Assembly: GCF_016745505.1 (NCBI RefSeq)
Contig: NZ_JAERUC010000143.1
Span: forward strand, 17,934-81,933
Reading direction: 5' to 3'
From: Streptomyces silvae
GTDB taxonomy: Bacteria > Actinomycetota > Actinomycetes > Streptomycetales > Streptomycetaceae
DNA: 64,000 nt
Part shown: positions 39,245 through 50,053 of the stretch, one piece after another
Position numbering within the stretch: the first letter of the stretch is position 1
How the letters are laid out: every line of letters starts with the position of its first letter
Notes under the pieces: generated by a model
What the model was told of the DNA's origin: nothing
The model's input: the letters and a program-made list of their open reading frames with translations, nothing else
Database searches by the model: none
Made by a program: the position numbers and the translations under genes

Positions 39245-40477
39245 TCAGTCCACCAGGTCCCGCACCACGGCGTCGGCCAGCAGCCGTCCCCGCAGGGTGA
39301 GGACCGCGCGGCCCTCGCCGTACGGTCCGGGCTCCAGCAGGCCGTCCTTCACCGCGCGGCCCGCGGCGGCGAGGCCGGCCGGGGCGAGCAGCGACAGCGG
39401 GCAGCCCTCGACGAGCCTCAGCTCCAGCAGGATGCGCTCGACCCGCCGGTCCTCGTCGCCGAGCACCTCACGGCCGGCCCCGGGCGAGCGGCCCTCGGCC
39501 AGGGCCTGCGCGTAGGCGCCGGGGTGCTTGACGTTCCACCAGCGGACCCCGCCGACATGGCTGTGGGCCCCGGGGCCGGCGCCCCACCAGTCGGCGCCGC
39601 GCCAGTACAGCTCGTTGTGCAGGCAGCGGCCCTCGGGCGTACGGGACCAGTTCGACACCTCGTACCAGGAGAAGCCGGCCGCCGCCATGGCCTCGTCGGC
39701 GATCAGATAGCGGTCGGCGTGGACGTCGTCGTCCGTCATCGGGACCTCGCCCCGGCGGATGCGCCGGGCGAGCTGGGTGCCTTCCTCGACGATCAGCGCG
39801 TACGCCGACACATGGTCGGGCCCGGCGCCGATCGCGGCGTCGAGGGAGGCCCGCCAGTCGTCGTCGGACTCCCCCGGGGTGCCGTAGATCAGGTCGAGGT
39901 TGACGTGCTCGAAGCCGGCCTCGCGGGCCTCGGCGACGCACGCCTCGGGCCTGCCGGGCGTGTGGGTGCGGTCCAGGATCTTCAGGACGTGCTTCCGGGC
40001 GCTCTGCATCCCGAAGGAGACCCGGTTGAAGCCGCCCTCCCGGAGCTCGGCGAGATACGCGGGACCGACGGACTCCGGGTTGGCCTCCGTGGTGATCTCG
40101 GCGTCCTCCGCCAGCCCGAACTCCTCGCGGATCGCCCCGAGCATCCGGACGAGGTCGGCGGCGGGCAGCAGTGTCGGCGTACCGCCGCCGACGAAGACCG
40201 TGCGCACCGGGCGGGGATCGTCGCCGAGCACCTTGCGGGCCTGGCGGACCTCCTCGACCAGGTGGGCCGCGTAGTTGTCCCGGGACGCCAGGGCGCCCCC
40301 GGAGCCGCGCAGCTCGGTCGCGGTGTACGTGTTGAAGTCGCAGTAGCCGCAGCGGGTGGCGCAGTAGGGCACGTGCAGGTAGAAGCCGAGCGGGCGGTCG
40401 GCGGCGCCTTCCAGGGCATGGCGGGGCAGCGCCCCGTCGTCGGGCACGGGCTCACCATCGGGCAGTACGGAAGGCAT
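39245..40477 (-). CDS. hemW: Radical SAM protein HemW (haem chaperone)
   Basis: Once called oxygen-independent coproporphyrinogen oxidase-like; HemW proteins bind haem for insertion. The 410-residue protein has the radical-SAM cluster CATRCGYCDF, GGGTPTLLPAADL, ITTEANPESVG, VSFGMQSARKHVLK and a C-terminal HemN-type domain. ATG 40477 is chosen since the ATG three codons upstream overlaps a GACAAT -10 that lies seven bases before 40477. Confidence 0.92.
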   Translation of the reverse strand: MPSVLPDGEPVPDDGALPRHALEGAADRPLGFYLHVPYCATRCGYCDFNTYTATELRGSGGALASRDNYAAHLVEEVRQARKVLGDDPRPVRTVFVGGGTPTLLPAADLVRMLGAIREEFGLAEDAEITTEANPESVGPAYLAELREGGFNRVSFGMQSARKHVLKILDRTHTPGRPEACVAEAREAGFEHVNLDLIYGTPGESDDDWRASLDAAIGAGPDHVSAYALIVEEGTQLARRIRRGEVPMTDDDVHADRYLIADEAMAAAGFSWYEVSNWSRTPEGRCLHNELYWRGADWWGAGPGAHSHVGGVRWWNVKHPGAYAQALAEGRSPGAGREVLGDEDRRVERILLELRLVEGCPLSLLAPAGLAAAGRAVKDGLLEPGPYGEGRAVLTLRGRLLADAVVRDLVD

Positions 40478-40484
40478 ACCGTCC

Positions 40485-40490
40485 ATTGTC
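40485..40490 (-). promoter_or_regulatory. Candidate -10 element of hemW (leaderless)
   Basis: GACAAT on the minus strand, seven bases before the ATG at 40477. Confidence 0.4.
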
Positions 40491-40527
40491 GCTCGCCCGC
40501 GGAGCCTTCCCGTACAGCCGTGCGCCG

Positions 40528-42531
40528 CTACCCGTCGACCTGGAGGACCAGCAGGGCCAGGTCGTCGTCGGGCGGGCGCTCGGCGAAGGTGTGGACGGCC
40601 TGCTTGATGCGGCCCGCTATCCCGGCGGCCGGAAGCCCGGCGCAGCCGGACAGGACCCGGGCGAGGCCGTCGCCGTCGTCGAACATCAGCCGCCCCGAGC
40701 GGCGCTCCGTGACCCCGTCGGTGACGCACAGGAGGCTGTCGCCGGGCGTCAGGTCGAAGCTCTGGCTCCCGTACGCCACGTCCTCGACGATGCCGAGCAG
40801 CACCTGCGGCTCGGCGGCCGGGCGTACGGAGCCGTCGGGGCGCAGCAGCAGGGGGAGCGGGTGTCCGGCGCTCGCCACGGTGCAGCGCACCCCGCCGTCC
40901 GGGAGCGGCACGAGCTCGCCGTACAGGAGGGAGAGGAAGCGGGACTGGGTGCCGTCCTGGTTCTGCTCACCGCCCTGGATCTGCTGCCCGCCGGCGGCCG
41001 CGACCATCAGGGCGGCCGCCTCGGCCGCCTCCATGGCGTCGTCCAGGAGGAGCCGGTTGAGCCGGTCGAGGACCTCGCCGACACGGAAGCCCTCCCGGGA
41101 GAGCAGCCGCAGCCAGGGCCGGGCGAGGCCGGTGACGACGGCGGCTTCGGGGCCGCTGCCCTGGACGTCACCGAGCACGAAGCACCAGCGGCCGCCGGGG
41201 CACGGGAAGAGGTCGTAGAAGTCGCCGCCGACCACGCCGTCGTCCCCCGGTTCGTACACCAGCGCGCTGCTGACCCCGGGAATCTCGGCGACCTTGCTGG
41301 GCAGCAGGCCGCGCTGCAGGATGCGGCTGATGGTGGCCTGCCGGGTGTAGGCGCGGGCGGCGCCCACGGCGAGGCCGACCCGGCGCACGAAGTCCGCGAG
41401 GAGGGCGGCGGCCTCGTCGGGGATGTGGTCGGCGCCCTCGCGGCCCACGAGGACCGCGCCGAGCGTGCGCCCGCCCGAGATGATGCGGTGGGCGAGCGCG
41501 GCACCCGTGCCGTCGGCGCCTTCGGTGGGCTCTGCTGTGGCGCCCGACGGCCAGGGGATGGGCACGGGGCCGGTGCCGACGCTTCCGGGCAGGCGGAGCG
41601 GCTCCTTCTCCAGTGCGGGGCGCAGCAGCGCGGTGCGCGCCTCGTCGCGGTGCCAGACCCCGGCGAGCCTGGGGGCGGCCGCCGGGCCGCCGCCCTCGCT
41701 CTCCAGCCATATCGCGCACCAGTCGGCGATGCGGGGCACCAGGAGCCGTCCTGCCGTCGCCGCCACCAGGTCCTCGTCGAGCTGGCCCGCCAGGAGGCCG
41801 GACGCCTCGGCGAGGAAGGAGAGCCCGCCGCCCCCGGCCCAGCCCGCGTCGTCGCGGAGCACGGGCCCGCCCTCGGGGGTCACGATCCGGCGGGGGCGCG
41901 GGCCGCGGCCCCGGGCGGCGCCGTCGGGGGCCGGGGTGTCGGGCAGCCCGTAGCGGTCGTCGCCGGGGAGGCGCGCCCAGACGGTCTTGAGGCCGGTGCG
42001 GTAGGTGATGCCCCACGACTCGGCGAGGGTGGCGACGAGCTGGAGCCCCCGGCCGTACTCGGCGGGGTCGGGCCGCTCGGGGCGGTCGTCGCGCACCGAG
42101 CGGGCGGGGTGGTGGTCGGTGATCTCCAGCACCAGCGCGGCCGGCTCGGGTCCGGCCGAGTCCTCCAGCCTGAGGAGCAGCTCGACGGTCGTACCGGCGT
42201 GCACGACCGCGTTGGTGACCAGCTCGCTGGCCACGGTCAGGGCGTCGTCGGTGAGCCGCTCGCCGAACTCGCCGGTGGTGGGCAGTCCGAGCCCGGTCCA
42301 GTCGGCCAGCGCGGCCCGGACGAATCTGCGGGCCGCGGCCGAGGCCTGCGGGATTCCGGGCAGGCTCGTGCGTGCGACCGGCCATGGATCGTCGCCCTGA
42401 CCTGCGACGACGGTCCCGGGACGCTGAACGATGTCCCGCTGCAAGGGTATGGGCCCCACGGTGCGGCTCCTGAGGGTCTCGCGAAACGCCGCTGACGTAT
42501 CCCGACAGGGTGACAGACCGGGCGTGCCCAT
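40528..42531 (-). CDS. SpoIIE-type PP2C phosphatase with anti-sigma-like ATPase and GAF-like domains
   Basis: A 667-residue cytoplasmic signalling protein. Residues about 55-190 are a GHKL ATPase of the RsbW/SpoIIAB kind (N box ELVTNAVVHAGTTVEL, G1 EITDHHP, G2 GRGLQLVATLAESWG). Residues about 235-420 look like a GAF sensor. Residues about 440-667 are a PP2C/SpoIIE phosphatase (VGGDFYDLFP, LGDVQGSGPEAA, SAGHPLPLLL, CVTDGVTERR, DDDLALLVL). Such proteins switch anti-anti-sigma factors; the kinase and phosphatase activities would act on STAS partners, none of which lies nearby. Start ATG 42531 is the farthest supported. Confidence 0.88.
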   Translation of the reverse strand: MGTPGLSPCRDTSAAFRETLRSRTVGPIPLQRDIVQRPGTVVAGQGDDPWPVARTSLPGIPQASAAARRFVRAALADWTGLGLPTTGEFGERLTDDALTVASELVTNAVVHAGTTVELLLRLEDSAGPEPAALVLEITDHHPARSVRDDRPERPDPAEYGRGLQLVATLAESWGITYRTGLKTVWARLPGDDRYGLPDTPAPDGAARGRGPRPRRIVTPEGGPVLRDDAGWAGGGGLSFLAEASGLLAGQLDEDLVAATAGRLLVPRIADWCAIWLESEGGGPAAAPRLAGVWHRDEARTALLRPALEKEPLRLPGSVGTGPVPIPWPSGATAEPTEGADGTGAALAHRIISGGRTLGAVLVGREGADHIPDEAAALLADFVRRVGLAVGAARAYTRQATISRILQRGLLPSKVAEIPGVSSALVYEPGDDGVVGGDFYDLFPCPGGRWCFVLGDVQGSGPEAAVVTGLARPWLRLLSREGFRVGEVLDRLNRLLLDDAMEAAEAAALMVAAAGGQQIQGGEQNQDGTQSRFLSLLYGELVPLPDGGVRCTVASAGHPLPLLLRPDGSVRPAAEPQVLLGIVEDVAYGSQSFDLTPGDSLLCVTDGVTERRSGRLMFDDGDGLARVLSGCAGLPAAGIAGRIKQAVHTFAERPPDDDLALLVLQVDG

Positions 42532-42571
42532 AAGCGCCGAGTGACGGAAGTGGCGGGAGTCGGACGGAAAC

Positions 42572-42615
42572 GAGCCGGGGCCGGCGGGCGCTTCCGCACC
42601 CGCCGGCCCCGGCTC
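42572..42615 (-). terminator. Terminator hairpin of the acyl-CoA ligase gene
   Basis: GAGCCGGGGCCGGCGGG and its complement form a perfect 17-base stem around a ten-base loop, 19 bases past the ligase stop; flanking GAGTCGGA/TCCGACTC can extend pairing. Confidence 0.75.
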
Positions 42616-42633
42616 CGACTCGCTCCTCGGCTG

Positions 42634-44523
<1,890 letters not shown>

Positions 44524-44704
44524 GACGTCCTCCGGGCCTGCGGCATTGCTACGACCGGCTTATGGGTGCTGCTGCTTGTATGTCCTGCTTCTCGTTCCCG
44601 CTCGGCCTGCTTGTTTAACTGGCGAGTAACTAACGGGTGGTGATCAGACTAGAGCGCGTGCGACCGTCGCGTAAGGGGCAACGGGCCGCCGCTTGATAAC
44701 GAAG

Positions 44705-44744
44705 CGGGCCCCTGCGCCGCGGATGTCCGCGACGCAGGGGCCCG
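44705..44744 (-). terminator. Terminator hairpin downstream of lepA
   Basis: CGGGCCCCTGCG/CGCAGGGGCCCG (12-base stem), one C-A mismatch, then CGCGGA/TCCGCG around a two-base loop. 68 bases past the lepA stop. Confidence 0.75.
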
Positions 44745-44811
44745 TTGGGCTACTCCCGGGTACGTCCGACGACGTACTCTCGGGGCGGCCCCTGGCGGGG
44801 CGGGGGCGGAG

Positions 44812-46686
44812 CTACTTCTTGCCCTTGCTCTCGCCGGCCGACTCGTCGGTCGACAGGACGGAGATGAACGCGTCCTGCGGCACCTCCACGTTGCCGACCA
44901 TCTTCATCCGCTTCTTGCCTTCCTTCTGCTTCTCCAGCAGCTTCCGCTTACGGGAGATGTCACCGCCGTAGCACTTGGCGAGGACGTCCTTGCGGATGGC
45001 GCGGACGGTCTCACGGGCGATGACCCGGGAGCCGATGGCCGCCTGGATCGGCACCTCGAAGTTCTGCCGGGGGATGAGCTTCTGCAGCTTGGCGACGAGC
45101 CGGACGCCGTACGCGTACGCCTTGTCCTTGTGCGTGACCGCCGAGAAGGCGTCCACCTTGTCGCCGTGGAGCAGGATGTCGACCTTGACGAGCTGGGCGG
45201 ACTGCTCGCCGGTGGGCTCGTAGTCGAGCGAGGCGTAACCACGGGTCTTGGACTTCAGCTGGTCGAAGAAGTCGAAGACGATCTCGGCGAGCGGCAGGGT
45301 GTAGCGGATCTCCACCCGGTCCTCGGAGAGGTAGTCCATGCCGAGCAGGGTGCCGCGCCGGTTCTGGCAGAGCTCCATGATCGCGCCGATGAACTCGCTG
45401 GGCGCCAGGACCGTGGCCCGGACGACCGGCTCGTGCACCTTGTCGATCTTGCCCTCGGGGAACTCGCTCGGGTTGGTGACGGTGTGCTCGGTGCCGTCCT
45501 CCATCTCGACGCGGTAGACCACGTTGGGGGCGGTGGCGATGAGCTCGAGACCGAACTCGCGCTCCAGGCGCTCGCGGATCACGTCGAGGTGCAGCAGGCC
45601 GAGGAAGCCGACGCGGAAGCCGAAGCCGAGCGCGGCCGAGGTCTCCGGCTCGTACACCAGGGCGGCGTCGTTGAGCTGGAGCTTGTCCAGGGCCTCACGG
45701 AGGTCCGGGTAGTCGGAGCCGTCCAGGGGGTAGAGCCCCGAGAACACCATCGGCTTGGGGTCCTTGTAGCCGCCCAGCGCCTCGGTCGCGCCCTTGTTCA
45801 GGGAGGTGATGGTGTCACCGACCTTGGACTGCCGGACGTCCTTCACACCGGTGATGATGTAGCCGACCTCGCCCACACCGATGCCGTCGGCCGGGGTCAT
45901 CTCCGGGGAGGAGACACCGATCTCCAGCAGCTCGTGGGTGGCGCCCGTCGACATCATCCTGATGCGCTCGCGCTTGTTGAGCTGACCGTCGACGACCCTG
46001 ACGTAGGTGACGACACCGCGGTAGGCGTCGTAGACCGAGTCGAAGATCATCGCGCGGGCCGGGGCGTCGGCCTGGCCGACCGGGGCCGGGACGTCCCGGA
46101 CCACCCGGTCGAGCAGCGCGTCCACGCCGATACCGGTCTTCGCGGAGACCTTGAGCACGTCCTCGGGCTGGCAGCCGATGAGGTTGGCCAGCTCCTCGGA
46201 GAACTTCTCGGGCTGCGCGGCGGGCAGGTCGATCTTGTTGAGCACCGGGACGATGGTGAGGTCGTTCTCCATCGCCAGGTAGAGGTTGGCCAGCGTCTGC
46301 GCCTCGATGCCCTGCGCCGCGTCGACCAGGAGGACGGTGCCCTCGCACGCGGCCAGGGAACGGGAGACCTCGTAGGTGAAGTCCACGTGGCCCGGGGTGT
46401 CGATCATGTTGAGGACGTGGGTCGTGCCCTTGTCCTCACCCTCGGTGGGCGCCCACGGCAGTCGGACCGCCTGGGACTTGATGGTGATGCCGCGCTCGCG
46501 CTCGATGTCCATCCGGTCGAGATACTGGGCGCGCATCTGCCGCTGGTCGACCACGCCCGTCAGCTGGAGCATCCGGTCGGCAAGGGTCGACTTGCCGTGG
46601 TCGATGTGCGCGATGATGCAGAAGTTGCGGATCAGCGCCGGGTCGGTACGGCTCGGCTCGGGCACGTTGGTAGGAGTCGCGGGCAC
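44812..46686 (-). CDS. lepA: Elongation factor 4 (LepA)
   Basis: Ribosome-bound translational GTPase that rescues or remodels stalled elongation complexes. The 624-residue protein has G1 AHIDHGKSTLADR, switch ERERGITIKSQAVRL, G3 DTPGHVDF, G4 NKIDLP, EF-G-like domains and the LepA-specific C-terminal domain (ending near GNVEVPQDAFISVLSTDES). GTG 46686. Divergent from rpsT, a common actinobacterial arrangement. Confidence 0.96.
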   Translation of the reverse strand: MPATPTNVPEPSRTDPALIRNFCIIAHIDHGKSTLADRMLQLTGVVDQRQMRAQYLDRMDIERERGITIKSQAVRLPWAPTEGEDKGTTHVLNMIDTPGHVDFTYEVSRSLAACEGTVLLVDAAQGIEAQTLANLYLAMENDLTIVPVLNKIDLPAAQPEKFSEELANLIGCQPEDVLKVSAKTGIGVDALLDRVVRDVPAPVGQADAPARAMIFDSVYDAYRGVVTYVRVVDGQLNKRERIRMMSTGATHELLEIGVSSPEMTPADGIGVGEVGYIITGVKDVRQSKVGDTITSLNKGATEALGGYKDPKPMVFSGLYPLDGSDYPDLREALDKLQLNDAALVYEPETSAALGFGFRVGFLGLLHLDVIRERLEREFGLELIATAPNVVYRVEMEDGTEHTVTNPSEFPEGKIDKVHEPVVRATVLAPSEFIGAIMELCQNRRGTLLGMDYLSEDRVEIRYTLPLAEIVFDFFDQLKSKTRGYASLDYEPTGEQSAQLVKVDILLHGDKVDAFSAVTHKDKAYAYGVRLVAKLQKLIPRQNFEVPIQAAIGSRVIARETVRAIRKDVLAKCYGGDISRKRKLLEKQKEGKKRMKMVGNVEVPQDAFISVLSTDESAGESKGKK

Positions 46687-46795
46687 GCAGGGTCCTGATT
46701 CTTGAGACGCCGGACGCCGTGTCTCGGGTCGATGTCGGGTCGGACGGATCGATACGTAGCCTCCATCGTCCCACGCCTGCGGGGGCGGGACCGGT

Positions 46796-46825
46796 TTGGG
46801 CCGGTCCGAGGGTGACTGCTACCGT
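46796..46825 (+). promoter_or_regulatory. Candidate promoter of rpsT
   Basis: TTGGGC (46796-46801) and TACCGT (46820-46825), 18 bases apart, giving a leader of about 70 bases before rpsT. Confidence 0.5.
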
Positions 46826-46901
46826 GGGCAGCTGTGCCTCGTGGCCCTCAGAAGCGGCGTGGCGCACATAGAAGATCCAACGAACCTGAAAAGGCTCTTT
46901 C

Positions 46902-47168
46902 GTGGCGAACATCAAGTCCCAGATCAAGCGGAACAAGACGAACGAGAAGGCGCGCCTGCGCAACAAGGCCGTCAAGTCCTCGCTCAAGACCTCGATCCGC
47001 AAGGCCCGTGAGGCTGCCGCTGCCGGTGACGTCGAGAAGGCCACTGTGGCCGTCCGCGACGCCTCCCGCCAGCTCGACAAGGCTGTCTCGAAGGGTGTCA
47101 TCCACAAGAACGCCGCCGCCAACAAGAAGTCGGCGCTGGCTCTCAAGGTTGCCGCCCTCCAGGGCTGA
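46902..47168 (+). CDS. rpsT: 30S ribosomal protein S20
   Basis: Primary 16S rRNA-binding protein, 88 residues, strongly basic, starting ANIKSQIKRNKTNEKARLRN and ending HKNAAANKKSALALKVAAL. GTG 46902 follows AAAAGG. Third positions use high-expression codons. Ends in a tandem of hairpins. Confidence 0.97.
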   Translation: MANIKSQIKRNKTNEKARLRNKAVKSSLKTSIRKAREAAAAGDVEKATVAVRDASRQLDKAVSKGVIHKNAAANKKSALALKVAALQG

Positions 47169-47288
47169 GCTACTGATGTGATCGCCGGAACGGACTCAGC
47201 GGGCCCTCTCTCCCGCTCCTGACCGGCACCCCGCGCCGCACACCGAACCTGCGTTCGCCACGCGGGTGCGGCGCACCAAGCGTGAACC

Positions 47289-47333
47289 GAAGGCCCCGGC
47301 CGCGTCCTCCCCAGGACGCCGGCCGGGGCCTTC
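47289..47333. terminator. Terminator hairpin of rpsT
   Basis: GAAGGCCCCGGCC/GGCCGGGGCCTTC with an inner GCGTCC/GGACGC stem and loop TCCCCA. A second weaker hairpin (GCGCCGCAC/GTGCGGCGC, about 47233-47275) precedes it. Confidence 0.75.
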
Positions 47334-47393
47334 GCTCGTGCGGGGGGGGCGGTCGGTCGGTCGCTAGGCGCTGGTCGGGGCCTTCGCTCGTGC
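47324..47393. repeat. 18-base direct repeat in the rpsT-holA gap
   Basis: CGGGGCCTTCGCTCGTGC at 47324-47341 and again at 47376-47393. The first copy is the 3' arm of the rpsT terminator, so half of that terminator has been duplicated. Confidence 0.85.
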
Positions 47394-47467
47394 CGGGGGC
47401 GGAGGCGCGGGCCGGGGGCCGGGCGGGTCCCCGGTGCCCTGGACCGCGCAGGGGCCCGGCCCAGGCC

Positions 47468-48457
47468 TCAGCGGCCGCCGGAGCGGGCCGCGCGGGCGAC
47501 GGCGACCACTGCCTTCTCCAGGGCGTACTCGGGGTCGTCCCCGCCGCCCTTGACCCCGGCGTCGGCCGCCGCGACCGCGATCAGCGCCGCCGCCACCCCG
47601 TCCGGCGTCCACCCGCGCATCTGCTGGCGGACCCGGTCGATCTTCCAGGGCGGCATGCCGAGCTCGCGGGCCAGGTCCGCGGGCCGGCCGCCCCGGGCCG
47701 AGGAGAGCTTGCCGATCGCGCGGACGCCCTGCGCGAGGGCGCTGGTGATCAGGACGGGGGCGACACCGGTGGACAGCGACCACCGCAGCGCCTCCAGCGC
47801 CTCGGCCGCCCGGCCCTCGACCGCACGGTCGGCGACCGTGAAGGAGGACGCCTCCGCGCGGCCCGTGTAGTAGCGGCCGACGACGGCTTCGTCGATGGTG
47901 CCCTCGACATCCGCGGCCAGCTGCGAGGCGGCGCTCGCCAGCTCGCGCAGGTCGCTCCCGATGGAGTCCACCAGCGCCTGGCACGCCTCCGGGGTCGCCG
48001 AGCGCCCGAGCGCCCGGAACTCCGACCGTACGAAGGAGAGCCGCTCGGCCGGCTTGGTGGTCTTGGGGCACGCCACCTCGCGCGCCCCCGCCTTCCGCAC
48101 CGCGTCCAGCAGGCCCTTGCCCTTGGCCCCGCCCGCGTGCAGGAGCACCAGGGTGATCTCCTCGGCGGGGGCGCCCAGGTACGCCTTGACGTCCTTGACC
48201 GTGTCGGCGGAGAGGTCGTGCGCGTTCCGCACGATCACCACCTTGCGCTCGGCGAAGAGCGAGGGGCTGGTGAGCTCCGCGAGCGTGCCGGGCTGCAGCT
48301 GGTCCGGGGTGAGGTCGCGGACGTCCGTGTCGGCGTCGGAGGCGCGGGCCGCGGCCACCACATGCTGCACGGCACGGTCCAGGAGCAGGTCTTCCTGGCC
48401 CACGGCGAGCGTGACGGGGGCGAGCGGATCGTCGGTGGAACTACGTCTGGTGGCCAT
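47468..48457 (-). CDS. holA: DNA polymerase III subunit delta
   Basis: Wrench subunit of the clamp loader that opens the beta clamp. The 329-residue protein shows APVTLAVGQEDLLLDRAVQ at the start, SLFAERKVVIVRNAHDL, ITLVLLHAGGAKGKGLLDAVRK and a C-terminal collar domain with LGMPPWKIDRVRQQMRGW. ATG 48457 gives the family start ATRRSSTDDPLAP. Adjacent to comEC in the broad neighbourhood, as in many Gram-positives. Confidence 0.93.
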   Translation of the reverse strand: MATRRSSTDDPLAPVTLAVGQEDLLLDRAVQHVVAAARASDADTDVRDLTPDQLQPGTLAELTSPSLFAERKVVIVRNAHDLSADTVKDVKAYLGAPAEEITLVLLHAGGAKGKGLLDAVRKAGAREVACPKTTKPAERLSFVRSEFRALGRSATPEACQALVDSIGSDLRELASAASQLAADVEGTIDEAVVGRYYTGRAEASSFTVADRAVEGRAAEALEALRWSLSTGVAPVLITSALAQGVRAIGKLSSARGGRPADLARELGMPPWKIDRVRQQMRGWTPDGVAAALIAVAAADAGVKGGGDDPEYALEKAVVAVARAARSGGR

Positions 48458-48537
48458 CGCGGTCAAGCATCCCACGCACCTGTGACAGGACCGCGGGGCA
48501 GGCGCCGCCCCGGCACACCTCTCCCCCGGGCATACCG

Positions 48538-48543
48538 GAGAAT
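48538..48543 (+). promoter_or_regulatory. Candidate -10 element of the 81-residue protein gene (leaderless)
   Basis: GAGAAT, six bases before the GTG at 48550. Confidence 0.4.
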
Positions 48544-48549
48544 GACGGG

Positions 48550-48795
48550 GTGAGCGATGTGAGACATGTGCTGGTGCTGCCCGACCGCGACGCGGCCGAG
48601 GAGGTCGCGGGGGAGCTGTCCGACCGGTTCGGCGTGACCGAGGAGCCCCAGCTGGTGCGGGACGCCCTGGCCGGGGAGGACGACGCCGAGGACGCCCAGT
48701 GGCTGGTGGTGGTGGAGGACCCGTCCGCCCGGCTGGACTCCGCGGCGCTCGACGCGTTCGCCGCGGAGTACGAGGGGTGGCTGGAGGCGCCGTAG
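48550..48795 (+). CDS. Small acidic conserved protein
   Basis: An 81-residue acidic protein starting SDVRHVLVLPDRDAAEEVAGEL, with an alternating beta-alpha pattern (VRHVLVLP, QWLVVVEDP) and a helical end (DAFAAEYEGWLE). No named family is recognised. GTG 48550 has a GAGAAT element six bases upstream and no ribosome site. Next to holA but transcribed away from it. Confidence 0.7.
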   Translation: MSDVRHVLVLPDRDAAEEVAGELSDRFGVTEEPQLVRDALAGEDDAEDAQWLVVVEDPSARLDSAALDAFAAEYEGWLEAP

Positions 48796-48811
48796 CGGTG
48801 CTGCCGGGCGC

Positions 48812-48878
48812 CGGTGCGCCGGGTCCCCTCCGGTGCGCCCGGTCCCCTCGGGTGTGCCCGGTCCCCTCGGGTGTGCCG
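48812..48878. repeat. 19-base tandem repeat, three units
   Basis: GGTCCCCTC recurs at 48822, 48841 and 48860 with a strict 19-base period; the units read GGTCCCCTCGGGTGTGCCC with small changes. It fills the gap between the small acidic gene and the YceI gene. Confidence 0.85.
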
Positions 48879-48886
48879 GGGTGCTG

Positions 48887-49771
48887 TCAGACCTTGGGGA
48901 CGATCTGGATGTCCATCTCGATCTTGATGCTCGGGCCGACCACGGCGATGCCGCGCGCCAGCATGGTCTGCCAGGTGAGCGTGAAGTCCTCGCGGTGCAG
49001 TTCGGTGGTCGCCCGGCAGGCGGCGCGGGTCTCGCCCTCCAGGCCGTTGCCCAGGCCGAGGTACTGGGTGTCCAGCGTGACGGTGCGGCTCACCCCGTGC
49101 AGGGTCAGCGCGCCGGTGACCCCCCAGCGCGTGCCGCCGCGGTGGACGAAGCGCTCGCTGTAGAACTCCAGGGTCGGGTAGCGCTCGACGTCGAGGAAGT
49201 CACCGGACCGCAGGTGCTCGTCGCGCATCTGCACATTCGTGTCGATCGACGAGGCGTCGATGATGACGTGCATGGCGGAGTCCTCCATGCGGTCGGCGAT
49301 CCGCACGGCACCGGCGAAGGTGTTGAACCTGCCGTGGATGCGGGCCATGCCGATATGACGCGCCGTGAACCCGATCTGGGTGTGCGACGGCTCGATCTCC
49401 CAGTCGCCCGGGTCGGGGAGCTGGGGCGGCTGCGCCACCTGGAGGGCCACGTCGCCGAGGCCCGCATGGGCGCCCTGGGTCACGGTGGCCGAACCGTGGA
49501 AGGGGGTGAAGCCCTCGGCCGTGACGCCCAGACGGTAGTCGCCCGCCGGGACGGTGGCGACGACGTTCCCGAACGGGTCCGTCTCTCCGCCGACGACCTT
49601 GCGCCCCGCACTGTCGGTGACGACGAACTCGGCCTGCTGTACCGGCTCGGAGACCGGATCCAGCACCCGGCAGCTCAGCATTCCGGCGTTCTGCGGGACC
49701 GGGATCCCGGTGAGGGCGTTGCTCTGTGCGGTGCCGGACTTCGCTCTGCTGCCTAGCCAACGGCCGAACAT
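48887..49771 (-). CDS. YceI-family protein with N-terminal carboxypeptidase-regulatory-like domain
   Basis: A 294-residue protein. Residues about 30-110 form a small beta-sandwich of the carboxypeptidase-regulatory/CnaB kind (GMLSCRVLDPVSEPVQQAEF, VVATVPAGDYRLGVTAEGF). Residues about 120-294 are a YceI lipocalin-like barrel (WEIEPSHTQIGFTARHIGMA, GDFLDVERYPTLEFYS, TLHGVSRTVTLD), a family that binds isoprenoid chains. No signal peptide is obvious, so it may be cytoplasmic. ATG 49771 has GGGGAG nine bases upstream; a GTG two codons earlier is possible. Confidence 0.88.
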   Translation of the reverse strand: MFGRWLGSRAKSGTAQSNALTGIPVPQNAGMLSCRVLDPVSEPVQQAEFVVTDSAGRKVVGGETDPFGNVVATVPAGDYRLGVTAEGFTPFHGSATVTQGAHAGLGDVALQVAQPPQLPDPGDWEIEPSHTQIGFTARHIGMARIHGRFNTFAGAVRIADRMEDSAMHVIIDASSIDTNVQMRDEHLRSGDFLDVERYPTLEFYSERFVHRGGTRWGVTGALTLHGVSRTVTLDTQYLGLGNGLEGETRAACRATTELHREDFTLTWQTMLARGIAVVGPSIKIEMDIQIVPKV

Positions 49772-49989
49772 GTGCACGTACTCCCCAGGGGCGGTTCTCA
49801 CCTCGGACCCCTGACAGCCGGACGTCGTTGTCGGAGCAGCGGTCCGCCGACGAATACGCATTCGATCACCGTTGCGACGTTCGAGGCAAACGCCGCAGCT
49901 CAGAGGGGTTGTGCCAAGCTGTGCGCCGCTGTACACAGCTGATACCTAAGGTCCGTATTGGGCGGTACTCAATCGCGGACATCAGCCTC

Positions 49990-50025
49990 GGTATCGGCAC
50001 GGCCATCGGTATCGGCACGGCAATC
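49990..50025. repeat. 18-base tandem repeat, two units
   Basis: GGTATCGGCACGGCCATC then GGTATCGGCACGGCAATC, one difference, in the gap downstream of the acetyltransferase gene. Confidence 0.85.
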
Positions 50026-50053
50026 GGCAGCGGTCCGGGCCCCGGCAGCGGCA

